64,000 nucleotides of DNA from Onthophagus taurus (taxonomy: Eukaryota; Arthropoda; Insecta; Coleoptera; Scarabaeidae), in the NCBI RefSeq assembly GCF_036711975.1, contig NC_091972.1, positions 4,407,001 through 4,471,000 on the forward strand, read 5' to 3'. A program made the translations under genes and the position numbers. The notes below the pieces were generated by a model that did no database searches, was not told where the DNA came from, and saw only the letters and a program-made list of their open reading frames with translations. Below are positions 1 to 10,784 of the stretch, one piece after another. The first letter of the stretch is position 1; each line of letters opens with the position of its first letter.

Positions 1-68
1 TTAATGCCGCCAAAATCGATAGGGTGGTTTTTAAATAATTCCAAAAAAATAGGGGTAGTTCGCCCTTC
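1..68 (-). repeat. Inverted copy of the 733-bp unit's internal segment
   Basis: This edge segment is the reverse complement, with few mismatches, of about 6108-6175 and 6897-6975. Shared landmarks are the stretch with a poly-A run next to gggg-tag and the TTAATGCCGCCAAAATCGAT motif. It is therefore the end of another copy of the repeat seen at 5826-7222, in opposite orientation and cut by the window edge. Confidence 0.75.
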
Positions 69-363
69 TTAACCCTCTGGTATATGTGTGATACATCAAA
101 AGAAAGCTCTTTTAAAATGAATATCAGTTACAATTTACCAAATTTTGATAGCACTTTTCATTTTTAAAATATAAGTGAAAACGTACTTTTTCTCCAAACT
201 TTCAACCCCTATAACTCGCCCCAGGGGCTTTTACCGCACGTATAAAAAAATGTACGAACCTTATTTTGGCCCATTCTATGACTGTACCAAATTGCATCGA
301 AATCGGTGAGACACAGTTGTGACACTTCCCTTGTAAGTAAAGGTTCAATACACAAAATATTGC
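69..363. other. No gene seen
   Basis: AT-rich sequence with no coding potential that I can support. It lies where the 5' half of the following mariner (left inverted repeat and helix-turn-helix coding part) would be expected, but neither can be recognised, so the mariner is probably truncated here. Confidence 0.5.
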
Positions 364-930
364 ATGCAGAAAATTTACATCCGTACAAACCGACTTTATT
401 TATTATTGCAAGAATTATCCGAAGATGACTACGATCGACGTGTTGAATTTTGTGAATTTATGATGGAGCGAATCAACAGCAATCCAAATTTTCTCAATAA
501 TATGGTTTTCTCTGACGAGGCTTCGTTTTGTTTAAATGGTAATGTAAATAAGCAAAATTCTCGATATTGGGCCGCTAAAAATCCCCATTGGATGATTCAA
601 AATCATACTCAAACACCACAGAAATTAAACGTATGGGTGGGAATTTGTGCAGATCACATAATTGGACCTTTCTTTATTCGAGGTACTCTAACTGGTCACC
701 GTTATTTACAATTATTGCAACAGCAAATTATCCCAGTTTGCCAAGAAAATCTTGATGATTTTTGGTTTCAACAAGATGGGGCACCGCCCCACTATCATTT
801 AGATGTACGCCGATATTTAGATACGGTATTTCCGGCCCGTTGGATAGGCAGTAGAGTGGCCACCCCTCCGGATCTTACACCTTGCGATTTCTTCTTCTGG
901 GGATATTTAAAATCTAAAGTTTATGTAAAC

Positions 931-3413
931 AATCACTTGAACATCTCATGGAGTTGCTGCTGGAGACAAAACAATATAGACCGCATGTACTAATCATGGG
1001 TGACTTTAATATAAATTTCTTAGACAACAACAATAAAGTTAATGATTTATTGGACATATTCAGAACATACAACTTTGAGATGTTATTCACGGAGCCTTCG
1101 AGGGTTACTATGGAATCTTCGACTTGTATTGATAATATTTTCTCGAACGTCAGATTTAACAATTATAGAACTAGCACGTTAAACTTTCATATATCTGACC
1201 ATTCCGCTCAAATATTAACGTATGAAGTTTCGCATATTACACCGAAACCTAGAACAGAAATGAAAAGATCTTATAATGAAAATAATATACGAAAGTTCAC
1301 AGAAAGGCTTACTCACTTTGAGTGGGCTTACACTTCTACATCGTCCGCTCAGAATGCGTTCTCCAGCTTCCACGCTGCGTTTATGTTAGAATTTGAGAAT
1401 TGCTTTCCTACAAAAGAAAAAAAAATAGTAAAAAAAGTACGGTTTAACCACTCACATGAATTAAATAACCTAAAAGATACTTTGGATGCTTTACTCACTA
1501 TAGCTCAAAAGACTAAAGATGCTGAAGGCTTTCGCCTGTACAAAAAATATAAGACAGAATATATGAACAAAATCACTGAAAACAAGAAAAAAGCTTCCGG
1601 TAATTATATTCTGAATGCAAACAATAAAATCAAGGCCATGTGGGATGTGATCAATAATGTGTGTCAATCTAAACGTAAAACCACAACTGCCACCAACATT
1701 GACGCCGCAGACCTGGGAAATTATTTCATTACAATCGCAACCAACATTTTGAGAGATGTAATTAGCACTAGTTCTTATGAGGTTTACCTCAGGGATACTA
1801 AAATTGATAATTTAAAATCCTTTTACTTTGAACCTATAACTTTCTTCGAATTAATTGAAGTTGTGAACAAAATGAAGAATAATAATACAGCTGATAAATA
1901 TGGCTTGAACACCAATATTCTAAAGAAAATCATTCAACAGTGTGTGGAACCACTAACGTTTCTCCTCAATCAATGTGCGTCTGAAGGTGTTTTTCCCGAA
2001 GAAATGAAAATAGCGAAGGTTCTACCAGTCCACAAGAAAGGTGATGTTAACGACTGTGAAAATTATAGGCCGATTTCGATTCTGCCAGTTCTCTCAAAGG
2101 TCTTTGAAAAGTTAATTTTAAACAGATTAGTAAGATATTTAAACCGCAATGATTTTTTAAATAATAACCAATATGGTTATCGTGAAAATAGATCCACAAT
2201 TTCTGGGATTATGAAGGTAATGGAATTTGTATTGAATGGTTTGGATGAGCAGCAGCTGGTGCAAATCAATCTATTGGACCTAAGCAAAGCGTTTGACACG
2301 GTGTGTCATGAAGTACTGTTGGGTAAACTAAGTTTCTACGGAATTAGAGGTCAACAATTAAATCTGATTAGATCCTATCTGCATGGAAGACAACAATATG
2401 TCTTCTGGGCAAATCAATCGTCTGAAATGAAGGAAATAAAATATGGAGTACCTCAAGGGTCAATACTCGGCCCTCTGCTGTTTTTGATATACATCAACGA
2501 CTTACCGGTGCATGTCAAGGAAGATGTTTGTATTTATGCAGACGATACTTCAATCTTAATCAAAGATAGAGATCATCAGGCGTTGCGGGAGCGGTCCACG
2601 GCTGCAACCAAAAGAGCTAAAGAATGGTTCTCGAACAATAAGCTAAAACTGAATGAAAACAAAACTGAGAAACTTGTCATTGATTTTAAGAAACCCAACA
2701 ACTCTGAAGCTGTTAAGTTTCTAGGTTCAATATTGGATGTTAAGCTGACGTGGTGTCCTCACATTGATGCCATATGTAAAAAATTGTCAACGGCTGTTTA
2801 TGTTATCCGACGTCTTAAAAAAGTTGCCTCTCATGAAGTTGCAAAAATTGCCTACTACGCGAATTTCTATACGATTGCGACGTATGGCATTGTTGTTTGG
2901 GGCCACTCGTCCAACATTGGAAGAGTCTTCGGATTGCAGAAAAAGGCAGTTCGTGCACTGTGTGATCTGAAATCGACCGAAAGTTGCAAAGAATCGTTCA
3001 AAAGAGAAAAATTACTTACCTTATTTGGGGCATACATATTAGCAACTCTAGTATACGTACATGAAAATAAGATCAAATTTACTGCTAATGGATATATCCA
3101 CTCACACAACACCAGAGGAAAAGAAATGTTGAGACCGCCACTACACAGAATCGAAACTACTAAAAAATATGCTGACTATTGGGGAGTCAAATTCTACAAC
3201 AAGTTACCCGAAGACGTCAGAAGTAAGAAAATTTTGAGTTTTAAAAAATGGGTGAAGGACTATTTAGTTGCCAAGTGTTACTATTCGTGGTCTGAATACC
3301 TTCTTGATTAGTCTTTTAAATAATCTTTATAATAAGTAATCTTTCTTTTTTTGTATGACGATTTCTATGTAATTAGTGATATTACATGAATAAATTATTA
3401 TTATTATTATTAT
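931..3413 (+). mobile_element. CR1-like non-LTR retrotransposon, 5'-truncated
   Basis: Inserted into the mariner transposase gene. The 5-bp sequence TAAAC occurs on both sides (926-930 and 3414-3418), and removing one copy plus 931-3413 restores the transposase frame, so this is a clean insertion with a 5-bp target duplication. The element starts part-way through the endonuclease domain (5' truncation by incomplete reverse transcription) and ends in a microsatellite tail of ATT units (about 3394-3413) rather than poly(A), as is usual for CR1-group elements. Confidence 0.85.
933..3311 (+). CDS. Endonuclease/reverse transcriptase polyprotein, N-terminally truncated
   Basis: A long uninterrupted frame. 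The first Met is at 948, but the frame is open from 933, where the insertion begins. The order is the C-terminal half of an APE-type endonuclease (GDFN and ISDHSA motifs in the first 80 residues), a linker, then a reverse transcriptase with ENYRPISILPVLSKVFEK, LLDLSKAFDTV (motif A), YGVPQGSILGPLLF (motif B) and YADD (about residue 530, motif C), then a C-terminal region ending at 3311. It copies element RNA at nicked DNA in the nucleus. The first part of the endonuclease is lost, so the copy is dead on arrival, but the rest has no stop or frameshift, which suggests a recent insertion. CR1/L2-like is my best clade guess. Confidence 0.85.
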   Translation, partial: SLEHLMELLLETKQYRPHVLIMGDFNINFLDNNNKVNDLLDIFRTYNFEMLFTEPSRVTMESSTCIDNIFSNVRFNNYRTSTLNFHISDHSAQILTYEVSHITPKPRTEMKRSYNENNIRKFTERLTHFEWAYTSTSSAQNAFSSFHAAFMLEFENCFPTKEKKIVKKVRFNHSHELNNLKDTLDALLTIAQKTKDAEGFRLYKKYKTEYMNKITENKKKASGNYILNANNKIKAMWDVINNVCQSKRKTTTATNIDAADLGNYFITIATNILRDVISTSSYEVYLRDTKIDNLKSFYFEPITFFELIEVVNKMKNNNTADKYGLNTNILKKIIQQCVEPLTFLLNQCASEGVFPEEMKIAKVLPVHKKGDVNDCENYRPISILPVLSKVFEKLILNRLVRYLNRNDFLNNNQYGYRENRSTISGIMKVMEFVLNGLDEQQLVQINLLDLSKAFDTVCHEVLLGKLSFYGIRGQQLNLIRSYLHGRQQYVFWANQSSEMKEIKYGVPQGSILGPLLFLIYINDLPVHVKEDVCIYADDTSILIKDRDHQALRERSTAATKRAKEWFSNNKLKLNENKTEKLVIDFKKPNNSEAVKFLGSILDVKLTWCPHIDAICKKLSTAVYVIRRLKKVASHEVAKIAYYANFYTIATYGIVVWGHSSNIGRVFGLQKKAVRALCDLKSTESCKESFKREKLLTLFGAYILATLVYVHENKIKFTANGYIHSHNTRGKEMLRPPLHRIETTKKYADYWGVKFYNKLPEDVRSKKILSFKKWVKDYLVAKCYYSWSEYLLD

Positions 3414-4032
3414 TAAACCGACCTCAAAATCTGACAGAATTAGAGCAACGAATAAAAGATGAAGCTATTTCTCCCAGATCGCTAAGAAATTCTTTTCAAG
3501 CCTTTTATGATAGATTGGGCCACTGCCTTGCAGTTAATGGTGAACATTTTGAACATTTATTGTCGTGAAAACCATTTTAGTGCTAATTTCGTTTTGTCTT
3601 CAAAGTTTAATAATTTTCATTTACACTAATTTTTAGTTTATTTGTTTTATTTTGTATGTAGATTTAATTTACGGTAATAATTCGAGGTAGTTGACGATCT
3701 CGGATATCTAGATTAATGTTATTGGTTAAATTTCCTTAATAAACAATTTTTACATTTTATGCAAAAATTTTCTGAAGTAAGGGTACAAAAATTTTACGTC
3801 ATCATAAAGAGAAAAGAAATCTCTATCAAATAAGCATAATAAAAGGGTACATTGCCATTTAAAAAAAATTAAATGTTATTCGTTGCTCATTTGTTTTCTG
3901 AAATAAAAACAATTGAATGGTGTCTTATTATGGCAAATAAAATACTAACCAACTTTTGTATAAAATGTTTTTTTATAAAGTTGATACTTGCCAAGATATA
4001 TACAATATTCCATACATAATGGGCACCCTGTA

Positions 4033-5825
4033 TATGTTGTAAAACGTTTTTAAACAATATGATTAGTCGGTAAAAACGGTGCTATTACAGTTTAATTAAG
4101 AACGAACAATTACGCAGATTGTACAAACAATTCACTCGAAACTCAGTCCGATATTTCTCTCCAACAAAGTATTTACAAAGTCAAATGGGCGTCTGCCTCG
4201 AAGGCATCAATCTTGCTCTCGGAAAAAAAGCAAATCCTGAAAGTTTTTTTTTCTTTGTTAAGGGAATACAAATTTCGGCGATACGATCGCTACCGTTTCC
4301 GTTTCAAGCATAAATAAGTCATTAATTTGATAATGGGATCGATGTTCCGGTTTCCTTTTTCATTCTCCCTGCGGAATCCTTTTCAATAATGAGATTACTT
4401 CTTCAAACGTTTTGGTTTTTCATTATAACGTGAATACTAAACTAGTAGTACTTTCCGGAATGTTTATTTTAAAATTAGGTTATCTAATTAGCATACGTCA
4501 TTAAACGTCTGGCAATCCTAAAATGGTGACAGTGCGCTCTTGCTTTATTCTCTGTGCGAATTTACAGAGCTGTGGAGAGGGAGTCAGCTTGAGCTACTTC
4601 CTGGATTTGCGAAACCGACTGACTGTTCATTTCGAAGCGGGTCCCTTAATTAGCACGGATATTTTCGTAGACATTGTTCCCTGCTTTAGTTTGCTCACTG
4701 TGGGGTTACCGCTACATGACGTGGGTACAATAAATGTTTGCTAACTATCTTTCTCGAAGTTATGTGAGAGGACTGGCGTTATTCGAATAAATACAAGTCA
4801 CCCTAAATCATTCGTGACCAGACTAGAATCTAAAAGCAATACTATTCACGAAACGTTTTAACGGTAACTTCTAAATCCATTAGGAATATTCAATGATATA
4901 TTTTCTATAATGGTTTGAAATGACAATTTAATACTATAGTATTATAATAAATATTAATCATATACCACCAGTGATCAAATATTGATAGAAATATGATTAA
5001 ACGAGTGATGTTAAAAGTTATTAAATTTATTGTGCAGTACCCCATAAATGTCAGTAAGCCAAATTGAAAAGGACACATCCCTAGTTTTAAGCGGTAATCC
5101 CGGATTAAGGAACAAGTTTTTCCTGTAATACCCAAAACTAGCTGTCCCAAAGCTCAACTCAAAATATCCCATACGGTGCGTCCAAAAGGTTTTCGGAAAG
5201 CTTTGCTTAAAAAAAAAGCTGTGAACCTTTGCATGTGGTAATAAAACGATTTCATGTTTAAATCTAATCTATAACATCATTATAAAATTATATTATAATA
5301 CCGAAATTATCATCAAAAGGGGTTCGCTTCATAAATGATAAATTATTGTGGAATATTACTAGTAATATAAATGCAAAATCAATTTTCCTATATCTACATA
5401 AATACCTATAAAGGAAAGATAATGAACATTTCGATCCTTAATTTATACGTTTGTATCAAAAATTTGACCTAGTTTACTAACTTTTTAACGTACCTTCACC
5501 TGGGGTCATGAATTTATATAAACATGTCATAAAATTTAATTGGGTTGTAGATGGTATCGGGGAGTATAAAAAATTAAATATTCTCGTGTATAGTTTCTAA
5601 TTAGAATTATGTACCGTCGCGTCGTGTACTAATTAATCGTTTATAATTTATTTCACCCAACTCATTGATTATTCAATGTGAAGTGATTTGTCCGAAGAAA
5701 AATTTTAAAATAGATTTATTACAAAAATTATACAGTTTTGTTGAATTATAGATATAATTTGATAAATGATTTTTGCAGAATATTTAGAAATTTACCAGGA
5801 ATTTCATATAACTCGCAATAACGAT
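4033..5825. other. Gene-free stretch
   Basis: AT-rich intergenic DNA. A slightly GC-richer patch around 4505-4760 holds a 73-codon open frame that looks like nothing I recognise. No splice structure, RNA gene or repeat boundary could be supported. Confidence 0.5.
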
Positions 5826-7222
5826 AGCTTTATTCGTTGGGACTGCACTACTTGCACTAAGCAGTTTAGTGCGTTCGTTGGGCCATGCGCAGTACAATTT
5901 CGTGCAGCGGGTGCAAATTAGTGCAGATTTTGTTGCACCTGCTTTCGATTAAGTTCAATAAGTGCAGTGTAATTCAGTGTAACTAAAATGGCGGAATATT
6001 TGAAAGTGTGTTTTGTAATAATTAATATTAAATATTAAGAAATAAAACCTTATAATAATTAATATTTGTTGTAATAGAGAACACAGTATATTCAATCCCA
6101 GTAGAGGCAGTAGAAAACTGCCCCTACTTTTTTGGAATAATTTAAAAACTACCCTGTCGATTTTGGCGGCATTAAATACACTTATAGTACATTTAAAAAT
6201 ATTAATTATGTGTTTTTTCTCACTTAGGGGTGGCTGGGTTTAACTACCTTCACCACCCCAAATTTTTTTTTTGCAAGTACTGCTTATCGATTTTGGTGCA
6301 ATTTAGCATGTGATTTCTTTACACGTTAAGTAGTACTTTTGAAAGAACTTATAAGGGTTAGTAGTTTGGTGTAGATAATATATTTCGCTAATAATTGAAA
6401 AAAATATAAAATAATAATAATTATTATAATAATAATTGATGAATCGCTACTAAAAAATCGTTCTGCGATGATTTCATTTTCCACGAGTATTTCACTGACA
6501 ATCTCCTGTTCGTCCATTTCAAACATTATACACTTTTTTTTATAAAAATCTGTTCTATAGCTTTGTTCGTTGGGACTGCACTACTTGCACTCACTTGCAC
6601 TAAGCAGTTAAGTGCAGATGTTGTGTGTTCGTTGGGGATAGTGCAGTTTAGTGCAGTTGCACTTATACTGTTCGTTGGGCCATGTGCAGTGCAATTTAGT
6701 GCAGCCGGTGCAAGTTAGTACAGATTTTGTTGCACCTGCTTTCGATTAAGTTCAATAAGTGTAGTTTAATGCAGTGTAACTAAAATGGCGGAATATTTGA
6801 AAGCGTGTTTTGTAATAATTAATATTAATATTAAATATTAACAAATAAAACCTTATAACAATTAATATTTGTTGTATTAGAGAACACAGTATATTCAACC
6901 CCAGTAGAGGCAATAGAATACTACCCCTACTTTTTTGGAATAATTTAAAAACTACCCTGTCGATTTTGGCAGCATTAAATACACTTATAGTACATTTAAA
7001 AATATTAATTATGTGTTTTTTCTCATTTAGGGGTGGCTGGGGTTAACTACCCTGACCACCCCAAATTTTTTTGTTGTTGCAAGTACTACTTATCGATTTT
7101 GGTGCAATTTAGCATGTGAACAAAAACATTCTGCGATAATTTCATTTTCCACGAGTATTTCCCTGACAATCTCCTGTTCGTCCATTTCAAATATTATACA
7201 CTTTTTTTATAAAAATCTGTTC
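5826..7222 (+). repeat. 733-bp tandem duplication with TTCGTTGGGACTGCACTA ends
   Basis: Two direct copies start at 5826 and 6559 (period 733). Each begins AGCTTT(A/G)TTCGTTGGG followed by ACTGCACTAC. Each continues through a segment with an ATGGCGGAATATTTG motif, TAATATTAAATATTAA and the TTTTGGCGGCATTAAA block, and ends near TATAAAAATCTGTTC. The second copy has small indels. The first 20 or so bases are the reverse complement of the monomer ends of the satellite that follows (7256-8548), so the whole 5826-8548 block has inverted ends like a foldback element. No transposase is present. Confidence 0.75.
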
Positions 7223-7255
7223 GTTGAGATCACGGTTTATACACTTTTCTGAGCT

Positions 7256-8548
7256 GCACTAAGTTAACATGACATTGCACGTCATACGAGTGCCATGTCG
7301 TGCAGAGTAGTGCAGTCCCAACGAACAAAGCATAAGTTAATCACTAAGTTGACATGACATTGCACTTACTTACACTTCATTACACTATGACGTCATACGA
7401 GTGCCATGTCGTGCAGAGTAGTACAGCCCCAACGAACAAAGCTTAAGTTAATCACTAAGTTGACATGACATTGCACTTACTTACACTTCATTGCACTATG
7501 ACGTCATACGAGTGCCATGTCGTGCAGAGTAGTGCAGTCCCAACGAACAAAGCTTAAGTTAATCACTAAGTTGACATGACATTGCACTTACTTACACTTC
7601 ATTGCACTATGACGTCATACGAATGCCATGTCGTGCAGAGTAGTGCAGTCCCAACGAACAAAGCTTAAGTTAATCACTAAGTTGACATGACATTGCACTT
7701 ACTTACACTTCATTGCACTATGACGTCATACGAGTGCCATGTCGTGCAGAGTAGTGCAGTCCCAACGAACAAAGCTTAAGTTAATCACTAAGTTGACATG
7801 ACATTGCACTTACTTACACTTCATTGCACTATGACGTCATACGAATGCCATGTCGTGCAGAGTAGTGCAGTCCCAACGAACAAAGCTTAAGTTAATCACT
7901 AAGTTGACATGACATTGCACTTACTTACACTTCATTGCACTATGACGTCATACGAGTGCCATGTCGTGCAGAGTAGTGCAGTCCCAACGAACAAAGCTTA
8001 AGTTAATCACTAAGTTGACATGACATTGCACTTACTTACACTTCATTGCACTATGACGTCATACGAATGCCATGTCGTGCAGAGTAGTGCAGTCCCAACG
8101 AACAAAGCTTAAGTTAATCACTAAGTTGACATGACATTGCACTTACTTACACTTCATTGCACTATGACGTCATACGAGTGCCATGTCGTGCAGAGTAGTG
8201 CAGTCCCAACGAACAAAGCTTAAGTTAATCACTAAGTTGACATGACATTGCACTTACTTACACTTCATTGCACTATGACGTCATACGAATGCCATGTCGT
8301 GCAGAGTAGTGCAGTCCCAACGAACAAAGCTTAAGTTAATCACTAAGTTGACATGACATTGCACTTACACTTCATTGCACTATGACGTCATACGAGTGCC
8401 ATGTCGTGCAGAGTAGTACAGTCCCAACGAACAAAGCTTAAGTTAATCACTAAATTGACATGACATTGCACTTACTTACACTTCATTGCACTATGACGTC
8501 ATACGAATGCCATGTCGTGCAGAGTAGTGCAGTCCCAACGAACAAAGC
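7256..8548 (+). repeat. 111-bp satellite array with alternating A/B monomers
   Basis: The motif CCCAACGAACAAAGC recurs 12 times at an even 111-bp spacing (ends near 7330, 7441, 7552, 7663 and so on), giving about 11 full monomers and one partial; the last spacings are shortened by a small deletion near 8365. From about 7500 on, successive monomers alternate ACGAGTGCC and ACGAATGCC, a 222-bp dimeric higher-order unit. Every monomer has the palindrome TGACGTCA. The array's right edge matches, in inverse orientation, the start of the 733-bp unit at 5826. Confidence 0.95.
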
Positions 8549-8694
8549 TCATAGTTACGAAACTACTATACACTTGCACTGTCCCACATAAAATACAACA
8601 TAGCTTAATAGTACAGGCATTGGGAAGTTTTGCAAAGAAAAAATTTTCCTTGGAGAAAAGTAACGTCTTTGTGATAACTCTGAGTTTCCGTCTT
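8549..8694. other. Sequence paralogous to the target of mariner element 2
   Basis: The reverse complement of 8549-8612 matches, with several mismatches, the flanks of the mariner at 17554-20132 (17507-17551 plus 20135-20158). Shared landmarks are GGGACAGTGCAAG and TAGTAGTTTC. It therefore shows what that site looked like without the insertion. No gene is seen here. Confidence 0.7.
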
Positions 8695-8920
8695 AAGAGA
8701 CGCACGGCTAACCCAGAATGTGTCTGGTTCTAGGTCTAGTGTTAAATCAATAAAATATACCACAATCTAACGCTGAATAACAATTACAACTAGAACTAAC
8801 ACTTAGACCTAGAACTAGAAACATTCGGATTTAGCCGCACGTCTCTAAAGGCGACTAAACCCGAATGATTCTAGTTCTTGGTTTAGCGCTGCACAAAAAT
8901 TAAAACTAGAACTAACACTA
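8695..8920. repeat. Palindromic interspersed repeat (left part, split)
   Basis: Built from the motifs CTAGAACTAACACTAGAC, ACCTAGAACTAGAAACATTC and GGGTTTAGCCGTGCGTCTC and their reverse complements, so it folds into a hairpin (for example 8800-8880). The DD35E transposon at 8921-11047 is inserted in its ..AACTAACAC-TA-GACC.. motif, and the rest of the motif resumes at 11050. Other copies lie at 11415-11480, 15395-15680, 16325-17165, 45745-45830, 51001-51090 and 52835-52920. Confidence 0.8.
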
Positions 8921-9190
8921 TACCTTTTCAAGCTCAAATTGGCACTAATCAGAATCAAAATGACATTAGTCAAAATCAAATTGGCAATGTCAATTTCAAA
9001 TTGGCATTAGTCAAAATCAAATTGACAATAATCAAAATTAAAATGGCATTAGGCAATATCAAATTGGCAATAAACAATATCATATTGGCATTAATCAACA
9101 AATTTAGCACTAATCAAAAGCAAATTGGCATTAAACAAAATCAAAATGACATTAGTCCATATCATAATGGAACCAAACAATATCAAGATA
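8921..9190 (+). repeat. Left TIR made of 21-bp tandem units
   Basis: About 12 degenerate copies of CAAATTGGCATTAGTCAAAAT stand head to tail. Because 21 is a multiple of three, the repeat stays open for long runs and produces heptad-like spurious reading frames. It pairs with the inverse array at 10785-11047. Confidence 0.85.
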
Positions 9191-9298
9191 GCATGAAAAA
9201 TAAATGTATAAATCGGTGTCAAACAATTGTTAACTTATCGGTTATTGTCAAGTTTATGGTAATTTATTGCGAGATTTCAACTATTATATTCACACGAG

Positions 9299-10644
9299 AT
9301 GCCTTATTTAAAGAAAAATGCTGCTGCAAATCTGAGGACACAGATTTGCGCTTTGTATAATGCCAATGGTGACTGGCGTAATCTTGCAAACGTACTACAG
9401 GTGCCAAAAAGATCCGCGTATCGATGGGTTAACAACCAAGAACAACCGGAAAAGCAGCGAGGAGGTAAACGTAGAGCTAAAATAACTGATGAGCACCGTC
9501 AATTCATGGAACGTTCAGTCGAAGAAAATCCTAAAATTACTCTTAAAGGACTGAGTGAAAAAATCCGTGAAGATTTTGCACTCAATGTCTCCAACGAATG
9601 CGTTCGACAGCATCTCAATGGATTGATGTTTACTTTGAAGACTGCTCGTAGAGAACCAGAGAACGCGAATAGTATTCAAACGAAAACAAGCAGGAGTATT
9701 TATGTAGAAAATTTATTGGATCTTCAAGCACAAAATATACCTATCATATACATGGACGAGACAAACTTTAATTTGTTCATATCGCGGACTCAGGGTCGTT
9801 CAAAAAAAGGGACTCGCTGCACAACAGTGTCTACAGGTTGCAGAGGGTCGAATATTCACCTAATAGCAATGCCTAAGAAAAGCGCAAGGCCTTTACCAAA
9901 CTGGAGTTGCATTAGTTATTGATAATGCACCATGCCACTCTACTAATTAATTTAAGTTTATTGCTACCAAATCAGCAATACATTCCACAAACAATTAAAT
10001 TTTAACCATACTACAATTACATATATCACATTACAATACAATACATTTTATTTCCTATCCTACCCCTCCCCATCTCCTCCCCGCATCTCCCTACGCTGCC
10101 TAGTCGCCACCACCTCCCTCATCCATTCTCTTCCCTCTGCCCCCTCCCCCAGCACCTGCTTCCACCCGATCACCTACTCTCTTAGCTCGTCACACTCCCT
10201 CAGTAGGTGCTCCAACGACTCCCACTCCCCCCCACATAGCCTACAACCCCTCTCATCATCTCTCATCCAATACCTATTCGCTCTCTCCTCATTGCCGCAT
10301 CTGAATCTTGCCACTCTACTATTGAAGAGGTTTTTGCAGAAAACGAATTTGAACACCACACACTTTTACGACTAAGTCCGTACAGCCCTATGTTTAATCC
10401 TATTGAACAAGCGTGGTCTGCATTAAAAGCAGTAGTAAAAGCAGATATGGCTGTACAGCTAAATAACATCTTGGCTGGTGCTGACCGGGATCATCTGACT
10501 CAAACAAAATATCGAATGCAGAAATTAGAGAACACCGTTCATAATAATATGGACAAGATTACTGTTGCCAATTGCGCAATGTTTATTGCCCACATCCAAC
10601 GATTTATCCCTTCTGCATTGAATATGCAAGATATAAATTTTTAA
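9299..10644 (+). pseudogene. DDE (IS630/Tc1-mariner) transposase, interrupted
   Basis: The intact first part (9299-about 9865) starts MPYLKKNAAANLRTQICALY and has a paired helix-turn-helix region (SAYRWVNNQEQP, then ITDEHRQFMERSVEENP) and IIYMDETNF with the first catalytic Asp. A frameshift near 9870-9905 loses some residues. The second motif, ALVIDNAPCHS, lies at about 9908-9943 in another frame. The gene is then cut by an insertion (9945-10308) and resumes at 10321, leading to SPYSPMFNPIEQAW with the catalytic Glu and ending at 10644. Ignoring the insertion, 35 residues separate the second Asp and the Glu, so DD35E type. Its role was to cut and rejoin DNA at TA; this copy is dead. Confidence 0.85.
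9945..10308 (-). mobile_element. 5'-truncated non-LTR tail inside the transposase
   Basis: Flanked by a perfect 12-bp duplication, TGCCACTCTACT, at 9933-9944 and 10309-10320. On the minus strand it encodes only the C-terminal zinc-knuckle region of a non-LTR protein (FRCGNEERANRYWM, then CRLCGGEWESLEHLLREC). This matches the longer element at 37569-38639, so both belong to one family. The plus strand is strikingly C-rich compared with its surroundings. There is no poly(A) tail. Confidence 0.9.
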
Positions 10645-10784
10645 GAGTGTTATTTAAAACATAACGTTACCTACTTTCTTAAGTAATATAATTGTTATCT
10701 ACTGTGTTTGTAAGTCAATAAAATGTTTTTGCCCATTTCATTTTATTTAATGCTGATATATAATTTTATTTCCATGTCAATTTA

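Larger units (their letters stand above)
364..3567 (+). pseudogene. Mariner-like transposase, split by a retrotransposon
   Basis: Two pieces of one DDE-type transposase: 364-930 and 3419-3567 (stop at 3565-3567). The first piece has the SDEASF motif (first catalytic Asp), NVWVGI, FQQDGAPPH (second Asp) and PPDLTPCDFFFWGY (third acidic site). The second piece gives the C-terminal tail ending EHFEHLLS, which matches the ends of the related elements (EHFL, ENLLQ). Joining base 930 to 3419 keeps the frame exactly. The N-terminal DUF4817/helix-turn-helix region is absent and the ATG at 364 is only the first Met of the open frame, not a true start. Compared with its relatives, a few residues are missing just before PPDLTP. 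Such proteins cut and paste DNA at TA sites in the nucleus; this copy cannot. Confidence 0.85.
364..4030 (+). mobile_element. Mariner-like element 1 (DUF4817/DDE type), 5'-truncated
   Basis: The right end is visible: the sequence ends ..GGGCACCCTG at 4030, followed by TA at 4031-4032. This matches the CACCCTG-TA ends of the two related elements at 17554-20132 and 47472-49565. The left inverted repeat and the N-terminal helix-turn-helix coding region are missing, so this copy is truncated on its left. A non-LTR retrotransposon (931-3413) splits the transposase gene. The 3' untranslated part, about 3568-4030, is AT-rich and noncoding. The element cannot move on its own. Confidence 0.8.

Noticed and set aside
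9001..9360. 119-codon plus-strand open frame
   Set aside because: It is the 21-bp tandem repeat of the left TIR read as protein (heptad-like ALVKIKL repeats), and its end overlaps the true transposase start. The minus-strand frame at 10782-11072 is the same effect in the right TIR.
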